Below, in pieces: positions 1 to 5,202 of a stretch of DNA of 7,563 nt (the first letter of the stretch is position 1; each line of letters starts with the position of its first letter). The notes below the pieces were generated by a model. The model searched no databases. It was given only the letters and a program-made list of their open reading frames with translations, and had not been told where the DNA came from. The position numbers and the translations under genes were made by a program. This DNA is from Alphaproteobacteria bacterium (GTDB taxonomy: Bacteria; Pseudomonadota; Alphaproteobacteria; Sphingomonadales; Emcibacteraceae). The stretch is taken from assembly GCA_002401545.1 (NCBI GenBank), contig NVTJ01000155.1, positions 1 to 7,563 of the forward strand, given 5' to 3'.

Positions 1-1
1 A

Positions 2-112
2 CATTTGCGGCTGGTTGCCAAAATTGCCATGGGCTATCGCGGCTATGGTTTGCCGATCGGCGAAGTCATTTCCGAAGGTAATGTTGGCCTGATGCAAAGG
101 AAGAACGAATGA
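2..112 (+). pseudogene. rpoH: RpoH (sigma-32) fragment, broken within sigma region 2
   Basis: The frame starting at base 2 encodes 36 residues and then TGA. Residues 1-32 (HLRLVAKIAMGYRGYGLPIG, then EVISEGNVGLMQ) are the near-invariant region 2.1-2.2 of alphaproteobacterial RpoH, the heat-shock sigma factor that binds core RNA polymerase. The GYGLP wording fits RpoH and not RpoD. An intact RpoH is about 290-300 residues and would continue with the rest of region 2 (promoter melting, -10 recognition), then regions 3 and 4. Here similarity ends after the Gln codon at 95-97. Four unrelated residues (RKNE) follow before the stop at 110-112, which overlaps the next gene's ATG. The 5' part lies outside the window. 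No promoter-recognition part can be made from this copy, so it should not be a working sigma factor. It may be a rearrangement remnant or an assembly join. The family call is very secure; the cause of the break is unknown. Confidence 0.9.
96..103 (+). promoter_or_regulatory. Ribosome binding site of the SCP-2-like gene
   Basis: The purine-rich AAAGGAAG contains AGGA ending 7 nt before the ATG at 109, which supports that start. It lies immediately after the last codon that still resembles rpoH (95-97), so the break falls at the edge of this translation signal and leaves the small gene intact. Confidence 0.6.
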
Positions 113-408
113 GCCTTGAAGACATAACAACAGAAATCCGCAACAAAGCCGGGGATATGGATGCTAACGGAAAAACGATCAAAATTGACCTGCAGGGTGA
201 CGGCATCATTTTTATTGATGGTTCAACAACCCCGCCAACCGTCAGCAATGATGATAACGAAGCCGATGTGACCTTGATTATCAGCGAAGAAAACTTTGAA
301 GGCCTGATGGACGGCTCTCTGAACCCGCAGATGGCCTTTATGATGGGCAAATTAAAAATTGACGGCGATATGGGACTGGCCCTGAAGCTGGGCGATCTGT
401 TCAGTTAA
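109..408 (+). CDS. SCP-2 sterol-binding-domain family small protein
   Basis: This 99-residue protein is a single SCP-2-like domain, a fold that holds hydrophobic ligands such as lipids or acyl chains; the bacterial ligand is generally unknown. The diagnostic part is the C-terminal end (residues 75-95, MAFMMGKLKIDGDMGLALKL), the classic SCP-2 signature of a hydrophobic strand-helix with the K-[LI]-x-[IV]-x-G-D pattern. Upstream are the alternating strands expected of the fold (KTIKIDLQGDGIIFIDG, residues 22-38; ADVTLIISEENFEGLMDG, residues 52-69). The length fits stand-alone bacterial members, which are about 95-110 residues. No signal peptide is seen, so it is probably cytoplasmic. An AGGA ribosome site supports the start, and the ATG overlaps the TGA of the rpoH fragment (ATGA). 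Its stop overlaps the convergent DUF2793 gene's stop by 4 bp. It is probably a host gene that borders the tail cluster and not part of it. Confidence 0.85.
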   Translation: MSLEDITTEIRNKAGDMDANGKTIKIDLQGDGIIFIDGSTTPPTVSNDDNEADVTLIISEENFEGLMDGSLNPQMAFMMGKLKIDGDMGLALKLGDLFS

Positions 409-905
409 GACGCAATAAGCCCATGGGTGCGGCAGGCGACAAGCAAACTGTTCAGGGCCGTGCGCGCCTCGACATCTATGGTTGCCCCGCCCGCCGCATC
501 GCTGATGGCAGCCTGTTGCGCGCCGACGACCTGCTGGCCGGAAATATCAATCCTGTTGGCTGTGACAACCCCCTTCTGCCATGACCCCGCCACGTAACGT
601 GCGATGACATCATCATCTTTCAGCCAGACAGCCATACCCTCAAAGGCCGGATAAAACTGCCAGACCCCGCCCATATATTGTGCCAGTTCATTATCATGAC
701 TGGCCCAGTCACCTGTCGCAGAACTGCCAACCAACCATAATTCACCTTCCCCGGGGGAGACGGGAGGAACTGATAATATGGACGTTTCCACCGCTGACTG
801 AATCAGCGCGTCCAGCATATTCAGCGCCATATTGTGAGTAACTTCCTTCTGAGACTGGGTGGAAATGATATAGGGCGTGCTAAGCCGGGGAGTTTGATTA
901 GCCAT
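405..905 (-). CDS. DUF2793 family protein, putative GTA/phage tail fibre
   Basis: This 166-residue protein belongs to DUF2793, a family found with alphaproteobacterial phage and GTA tails. The visible pattern is an N-terminal helix with Q-x-Q-K-E-V-T-x-N (residues 17-25), then PPVSPGEGELWLVGSSATGD (47-66), then Trp/Gly-rich short repeats (W67-A68, GGVWQF 79-84, AGSWQKG 106-112). The C-terminal helix, DVEARTALNSLLVACRTHGL (144-163), has the E-A-R-T-A-x-N-x-L-L-x-x-x-R-T-H-G-L-I signature. In R. capsulatus the DUF2793 protein Rcc00171 is encoded away from the main GTA cluster and is treated as a tail-fibre component; here it directly follows g15. The start is supported by AAGG 8 nt upstream, immediately after the g15 stop codon, with 12 nt between the genes, so the two are probably co-transcribed. 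It is the last gene of the run. Host-surface contact is inferred from context. Confidence 0.85.
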   Translation of the reverse strand: MANQTPRLSTPYIISTQSQKEVTHNMALNMLDALIQSAVETSILSVPPVSPGEGELWLVGSSATGDWASHDNELAQYMGGVWQFYPAFEGMAVWLKDDDVIARYVAGSWQKGVVTANRIDISGQQVVGAQQAAISDAAGGATIDVEARTALNSLLVACRTHGLIAS

Positions 906-917
906 TTTGTCTACCTT

Positions 918-3179
918 TTAAATATTGTCAACCTTAAGGGGCCAGCCACGGCCCACGGTGTCACTGATTTGCATGATGCGCAGATCAAGACTTGCCTGTA
1001 TCGCGCCAAAATCATTAACCTGAAGATTCGCGGGATAAGTGATTTCCGGCATATCGGAGGTCAGGGTCCTGACCACAGTGCTGCCATCTAAAATCTCAAT
1101 GTCATATTTCTCGAAAAGCTCGCCCAGCGGCACATCGGCATTGTCCAGCCAGTCCCCGCCCACACGACTTCGCCGTATCCATTTAAGGGTCAGCGTGCCA
1201 CCACTGTCCCGTGACGCGTAAACATGAACCGGGGAAAAGGGTTTCAGTATCTCCGCGCTAAAATCATGATTTGCCGGTGAAACATCTTCAACATTACCGC
1301 CGGCCGTGACGGCTTTAAAGTGACGGGTCTGGCCTATATCTGAAAAATTCATCCCGGCGGCATTCACTGTCGCCGGTGTCAGAAGAACAAAAACCTCTGA
1401 AGTGCCATGACCACTGACACGCCTTTCCGTGCCCCGGCGCCCCCGGAGAAAACCGCTCAGGCGAAACCGGCCATCCATCTCAAGAACCGCCTGCCTGAAC
1501 TGAATTATCTCGCCACCGACCCAGGCGATGTTTGCCCCGTCAAGCACCGCATCAGCCGTCTCTCCAAACAGGCTGTGGTCTGGATTATCCAGCCTGACCA
1601 ACAGGTCATTGACATCATCCCAATAGGCGGTTGGCCCCTCGGTCAAAATATTTTCCACAACGCCGCTTACCCCCTCAACCGCTGAGAAATCAATCTGCGT
1701 ATAGGTTTGATCATTGTCTCTGGAGATATACAAACCGGCCCCGTTCCATTTACCCGGCCCCGCCGCCACAGCCCAGAAAAGAGCAGGTGATGTTACATTC
1801 TCTCCGGTGATGGTCGGCATATCAAGCACAAAAAGCTGACTTGCGGCCAATGGCTCCACCTGCTGCAGGGGCACAGGGCCGCTATCGGCAAAACTATTCC
1901 GGTTCAACAGGGATCTGGAGAATTTCACCGCCAGACAACTCAAGCCCTGCAAACCGGTTTCTGTTTCCTGAAGCAGAAAATCCTGAGGCTCATCGTCAAT
2001 GGTCAGGGTGATAATATCCCCCGGCAGCAGGTCGGCATATTTATGGGGCAGGTTAAAACTCACTACTTCCCGACCAGCCCAGGCCAGATCAAGCTGTATC
2101 TCTGAAAATGATTTTGCCTGATCCGATGACATGACCAGAGGCACGGCATTGTGACGTACAATGTCACTGGCCACATTTAAACGTCTGGCACGTTGATGCC
2201 CGGTCTGATAATTCCGGTCCGGGTCAATGAAAGACAGCCCGATTTCTCTGGGTAAATCCAGATCCTGGGTCCGGGTCAGGGTAATTTTATCCCCAGTCCC
2301 GGACCTGCCCGAAGGCATGGCCAGATCATCGGGCGCAATCACAACATCCGAAACCCTGTCCAGAGTACGGAAAAGCAGGCCATTTTCCTGTTCAACCACA
2401 TCAAAATTATAAATCTGTGCCAATTCTTCTATGGCTGAACGGGATTTCACCGGGCCTGAAATTATATAACCGCTCACCAGTTGATCCAGATCGTCGGCAT
2501 CATAAAATGGCACCCGGGAAAGTGCGCAAATATCCGATATAATCGCAGACAGTAATATCTTCCCGCCCGGATCCGCGATAACCTCAAAGGTCAGGTTGGG
2601 AATCCGGTTGGCATATTCACCAAGCTCCAAATCATCAAACACCACATAGGCCAGACTGCGGAAGGCATTGACATTATTTGCGCCCTCAAGGGCTTCAATC
2701 AGCGGATCCGGATTTTGAAAATCTGTGCCGTTATAAATCCTTAGGGCCCCACCAACAGCCAGAGTACCCGCGCTGTCCCGCAACAGCTTACCATCAGCCC
2801 AGATCCGCCCCACATCCGAAATTTCACGCCCCGACAAAGCCACCGCAAATGACGCCGAATAGGTGAATGTGACTGTGGTGACCTTTTGGCCACCGCCTTT
2901 GCCGCCGCCACCCTCGGCCTTTTCCGACCGCGTTTCTTTCAAACCCGAAGACCAGACCACATTGCCCGGCAGGCGCATGGTGCCATAAACACGGGAAACA
3001 GATTCGCCATAAGCGGACGTCTGGACGGTGAGGTCTTTCAACCGCCCGCCTTCAATTATCCGCGAGGCCACTCCCCCGAAAATTGCCTGATCCACACGGC
3101 GTCCGACCAAACCGCCAATCAGACCGCCAATGGGTCCGCCAACGGCGGTGCCCACAACGGTAAGTACAACACTCGCCAT
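918..3179 (-). CDS. GTA g15-like tail hub/tip protein (short form)
   Basis: This 753-residue protein resembles RcGTA g15 (Rcc01698), the central tail-tip 'megatron'. In order it shows a glycine-zipper N terminus (residues 10-27), a Gly-rich linker (90-98), a conserved early block (FTYSASFAVALSGREI 105-120, GRIWADG 124-130, RIYNGTDFQNPDPLIEALEG 147-166, YVVFDDLELGEYANRIPNLT 178-197), a phage-tail hub part (about 205-430), then LSGFLRGRRGTE (574-585) and VHVYASRD...LTLKWIRRSRVGGDW (651-677). All of these are g15 hallmarks. RcGTA g15 is about 1300 residues and carries a TIM-barrel region after the NRIPN block. Here the sequence passes from that block straight to the hub part, so the barrel is absent. 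The reading frame is open throughout, which argues against decay. The start has AAGGA 8 nt upstream and overlaps the g14 stop as TAATG, indicating translational coupling. It probably forms the tip through which the tail contacts the envelope. Confidence 0.88.
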   Translation of the reverse strand: MASVVLTVVGTAVGGPIGGLIGGLVGRRVDQAIFGGVASRIIEGGRLKDLTVQTSAYGESVSRVYGTMRLPGNVVWSSGLKETRSEKAEGGGGKGGGQKVTTVTFTYSASFAVALSGREISDVGRIWADGKLLRDSAGTLAVGGALRIYNGTDFQNPDPLIEALEGANNVNAFRSLAYVVFDDLELGEYANRIPNLTFEVIADPGGKILLSAIISDICALSRVPFYDADDLDQLVSGYIISGPVKSRSAIEELAQIYNFDVVEQENGLLFRTLDRVSDVVIAPDDLAMPSGRSGTGDKITLTRTQDLDLPREIGLSFIDPDRNYQTGHQRARRLNVASDIVRHNAVPLVMSSDQAKSFSEIQLDLAWAGREVVSFNLPHKYADLLPGDIITLTIDDEPQDFLLQETETGLQGLSCLAVKFSRSLLNRNSFADSGPVPLQQVEPLAASQLFVLDMPTITGENVTSPALFWAVAAGPGKWNGAGLYISRDNDQTYTQIDFSAVEGVSGVVENILTEGPTAYWDDVNDLLVRLDNPDHSLFGETADAVLDGANIAWVGGEIIQFRQAVLEMDGRFRLSGFLRGRRGTERRVSGHGTSEVFVLLTPATVNAAGMNFSDIGQTRHFKAVTAGGNVEDVSPANHDFSAEILKPFSPVHVYASRDSGGTLTLKWIRRSRVGGDWLDNADVPLGELFEKYDIEILDGSTVVRTLTSDMPEITYPANLQVNDFGAIQASLDLRIMQISDTVGRGWPLKVDNI

Positions 3180-3625
3180 TAAACTGTTCCTTGATGTTTA
3201 TGTGAAAAATCCGGAAATGAATGAACCGAAATAATTCTGGATCGCCATTCTGCATCCAGCCCATGTTCAACAACCCCGCCGTATTTCTCACAGGCATGAA
3301 TGATGCCCCGGTCAGAAATGATCGCAGCATGTTCCAGATATTTGCCTATGCGCAAAATTACGGCATCACCCGGCATCATGCCGGATTTTGCCCGTTCCCC
3401 AAAACCTGCAGCCCTGACATGAGCGGAAATTGCATCTCTCCGGGGTATTTTCCTATAGTCCGTGATGTCAAAACCACTTAACCCCAGCACCTTCGAGACA
3501 TAAATAATCAACCCGATACAGTCCAGACCATACTCGGGATTACGCCCTTGATGACGAAAAACGCTGCCGACACAGCTTCGGGCCGTTAAAAAGATTCTTC
3601 TTCCGGGCGGATCATATGTGGTCAT
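3179..3625 (-). CDS. GTA g14-like NlpC/P60 cell-wall peptidase
   Basis: This 148-residue NlpC/P60-fold cysteine peptidase corresponds to RcGTA g14 (Rcc01697), a tail-associated enzyme thought to cut peptidoglycan peptides so that DNA can cross the recipient wall. The catalytic layout is visible: Cys36 in YGLDCIGL, His99 in YLEHAAII, and His110 in GIIHAC as the third, polar residue. The segment MMPGDAVILRI (83-93) is the usual strand leading to the catalytic His. The length matches g14 homologues, about 140-150 residues. There is no signal peptide, as expected for a structural tail enzyme. No strong ribosome site precedes ATG 3625, but an in-frame TAG (3643-3641) six codons upstream excludes any earlier start. 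In RcGTA it would follow g13 directly; here the plus-strand Lys-tail gene separates them. Its TAA shares one base with the g15 ATG. Confidence 0.92.
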   Translation of the reverse strand: MTTYDPPGRRIFLTARSCVGSVFRHQGRNPEYGLDCIGLIIYVSKVLGLSGFDITDYRKIPRRDAISAHVRAAGFGERAKSGMMPGDAVILRIGKYLEHAAIISDRGIIHACEKYGGVVEHGLDAEWRSRIISVHSFPDFSHKHQGTV

Positions 3626-3684
3626 TTCAAAAAAACTTTGCTATCAGTATTCTTCAGAAAAACAAAACAAAGGATTTGTCTGTC
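3626..3684. promoter_or_regulatory. Short A/T-rich divergent region between g14 and the Lys-tail gene
   Basis: This is the only non-coding spacer of any length in the window (59 bp if the plus-strand gene starts at 3685). It is A/T-rich with an A7 run (3629-3635). It is the natural place for promoters of both diverging genes, but I see no convincing -35/-10 pair on either strand and no CtrA-like TTAA-N7-TTAA box. A promoter for either gene could also lie within the neighbouring coding sequence. Confidence 0.3.
3669..3674 (+). promoter_or_regulatory. Ribosome binding site deciding the start at 3685
   Basis: AAAGGA ends 10 nt before ATG 3685. An in-frame ATG at 3616 is also possible, but it has only a weak GGCGG-like sequence upstream and would make the gene overlap the start of the divergent g14 gene. 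The site therefore favours 3685. Confidence 0.5.
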
Positions 3685-4353
3685 ATGGACATGAATGTCA
3701 TTGGATTACATATTCACGAATTAAGAAACCAGTGCCGCTTTATTGAAGCAAGCGTGGACATTTTAAATCAATCAATGGAAAAACAGGCCTCTGTGGGTGT
3801 TTTCTTTGCGCTGCAAAATATCATGCTGGGCACAAACCAGATTTCCCGCACCTTATGGACACCACGCAAAAAAGGCCGCGATCGGGCGGCATCCCTGCGG
3901 CAGGTCCTTGAGTTGCCAGAAAAATATCCTCTCAATAATGAAAGCATCCTGTCCCTTGTTGATCATGCTGATGAAACCAGCGACCAATGGATCAGTCAAT
4001 CCAAGGATCAGTATATCCTTTATGATTTCATTGGTGATATTGCAACCAGCTCCCATAAGGACGTTGAAACCAGAAATATTTTCCGCGCCTTTGATACCAA
4101 CACCAAAATATACACTTTTCTGGGAACCAGCTTTAATCTGCAAGCCCTTCTCAAGGCTCTCGCTGATGTGAGTAACCGGGTGAACCAGATACATATCCGC
4201 CTCTTCCCTGATCAATGGAAAGAAGCTGAAGAAGAAAAGACCGAGCCTGCAGCAAAAACAACGTCCGCGAAAAAAACAACGCCTAAGAAAGCCGCCGCAA
4301 AAAAAACAACGGTAAAAAAAGCCCCGGCTAAAAAAACTGGCGCAAAAAAATAA
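3685..4353 (+). CDS. Unrecognised helical protein with histone-H1-like Lys/Ala tail
   Basis: I do not recognise the family with confidence. From ATG 3685 it is 222 residues (245 from the alternative ATG 3616). Residues 1-178 look soluble and largely helical, with no signal peptide or membrane segment. Residues 179-189 are acidic (EAEEEK). Residues 191-222 are low-complexity Lys/Ala/Thr/Pro with KK pairs every 4-5 residues, 13 Lys in 32, like the tails of bacterial histone-H1-like proteins, AlgP and the phasin PhaF. Such tails bind DNA without sequence specificity. The segment SRTLWTP...RAASLRQVL...PLNNESI...HADETSDQW (54-102) recalls a HEPN-like family of hypothetical proteins, but the Arg of the usual R-x4-6-H nuclease motif is not in place. 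It lies opposite in strand to the tail genes, between g13 and g14, and converges on g13 with 6 nt between stops. It may be an unrelated insertion or a regulator/nucleoid protein; its function is unknown. Confidence 0.75.
   Translation: MDMNVIGLHIHELRNQCRFIEASVDILNQSMEKQASVGVFFALQNIMLGTNQISRTLWTPRKKGRDRAASLRQVLELPEKYPLNNESILSLVDHADETSDQWISQSKDQYILYDFIGDIATSSHKDVETRNIFRAFDTNTKIYTFLGTSFNLQALLKALADVSNRVNQIHIRLFPDQWKEAEEEKTEPAAKTTSAKKTTPKKAAAKKTTVKKAPAKKTGAKK
4255..4350 (+). repeat. Low-complexity Lys-codon repeat with five A7-A8 tracts
   Basis: This region encodes the Lys/Ala/Thr tail. Runs of A occur at 4270-4276 (7), 4299-4306 (8), 4314-4320 (7), 4330-4336 (7) and 4344-4350 (7). The 12-mer AAAAAAACAACG is repeated exactly at 4270-4281 and 4300-4311, 30 nt apart, so the repeat keeps frame (ten codons). 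This suggests tail growth by in-frame duplication. The homopolymers are prone to slippage in replication and to sequencing error. Confidence 0.7.
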
Positions 4354-4359
4354 GCCCTG

Positions 4360-5202
4360 TTATTTCAGACCGGGATAGTTAAACAGAGAATCTGTCCCCG
4401 GAATGGCTGTCTCGGCCCTGAAGTTTTCAAAATTCTGGAATTTGACCTTGCAGGTTGCCGATCGTTTGTCGCAGCCGGCAAGGGCCAGATACATATCCCC
4501 GACCACCATCGGCTCCGGCAGGATATCATGAAAAACAAACTGCCCCCCCACATAGGTTTTTACCTCTGCCCTGATGCCCGCATTAGGCCCTTTCAACCAG
4601 CGAACCAAACCATAATCAAACCATCCGTCAGCCTCCGCCCGGCCAGTATCCGTAAAACTGTCCCGGCCTGAGACCGCTGTGACCTGCCCCGTTATGAGAA
4701 ATTCTGCCAGATTGACATGGCAATCATCCGCCCCCAGATCCGCCCGGCATTCCGGCGAGAAAACTGCCCCAATGACCTGCTGTAATTTCTGTGTCAGACC
4801 CCTGATCTCAACCGTAAAATGCTTGTCCTTCAGGGTAAACTCCCCAAGCCACCCGCTTCGGATATAAAGCTTTCCCTGCGTTAAATCCTGCCAGTTCACC
4901 TGAAAAATGGCAATGGCCGCATGATCAAACAATCCGGCCCTGATATCCCTCTCCGCCAGACCATCCGATGACAGTATCGTATGCACTTCCAGATTATCCA
5001 CATTCATACTGTTGGTGCTGCTGACCAAAGACGGCAGGAAGCTATTGACCGGCCTGAAGACAAGATCGTCAAAATCCAGTTCCCGGTCATGGGTACTGAA
5101 GGCCAGCCTGACCCCGTCCCGCCGGGTCAGAACCCAACATGTGACCAGTGAGGTCAATTCAGACGAAATATGGCCTTTCAGCTCTGGGGTAATTGATTTC
5201 AT
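4360..5202 (-). CDS. GTA g13-like DUF2163 tail hub protein
   Basis: This 280-residue protein matches the DUF2163/phage BR0599 family, i.e. RcGTA g13 (Rcc01696), a hub protein between the distal-tail ring and the tip. Family features seen are the N-terminal strand set CWVLTRRDGVRLAFSTHDRE (residues 22-41, 'T-R-R-D-G...F-T-x-H-D-R'), FSPECRADLGADDC (148-161) and the C-terminal signature GCDKRSATCKVKFQNFENFR (243-262) followed by E-x-x-I-P-G-x-D (264-271). The four cysteines 152, 161, 244 and 251 are in the family's characteristic positions. The equivalent cysteines of phage lambda tail-tip protein gpL hold a [4Fe-4S] cluster, so an iron-sulphur site is a reasonable inference. Cys22 is extra. 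The length is typical, about 270-300 residues. The ATG follows the g12 TAA with no gap; GAGG lies 11 nt upstream, inside the end of g12, so translation is probably coupled. Confidence 0.9.
   Translation of the reverse strand: MKSITPELKGHISSELTSLVTCWVLTRRDGVRLAFSTHDRELDFDDLVFRPVNSFLPSLVSSTNSMNVDNLEVHTILSSDGLAERDIRAGLFDHAAIAIFQVNWQDLTQGKLYIRSGWLGEFTLKDKHFTVEIRGLTQKLQQVIGAVFSPECRADLGADDCHVNLAEFLITGQVTAVSGRDSFTDTGRAEADGWFDYGLVRWLKGPNAGIRAEVKTYVGGQFVFHDILPEPMVVGDMYLALAGCDKRSATCKVKFQNFENFRAETAIPGTDSLFNYPGLK

Noticed and set aside
2..112. Prophage attachment site at the broken rpoH end
   Set aside because: No tRNA, integrase or direct repeat is visible, and integration at an att site usually restores the target gene; the other end of the cluster is outside the window.
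66..350. 94-residue minus-strand reading frame opposite the SCP-2-like gene
   Set aside because: It is fully covered by a well-supported domain on the other strand, has no recognisable motif, and is Ser/Ile-rich as expected of a shadow frame.
744..764. GC-rich inverted sequence around CCCCGGGG-like bases as a terminator
   Set aside because: It lies in the middle of the DUF2793 coding sequence, has no T-run, and is explained by Pro/Gly/Glu codons.
2886..3182. 98-residue plus-strand frame over the N terminus of the g15-like gene, with TANQTANGSANG-like repeats
   Set aside because: The apparent repeats are the reverse complement of the Gly-zipper codons of g15; there is no ribosome site and no family resemblance.
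3052..3330. 92-residue minus-strand frame bridging g14 and g15
   Set aside because: It lies in another frame across two strongly supported genes that already meet at TAATG.
3616..3684. N-terminal extension of the Lys-tail gene from ATG 3616
   Set aside because: It would overlap the first codons of the divergent g14 gene and has a poorer ribosome site than ATG 3685; it cannot be fully excluded.
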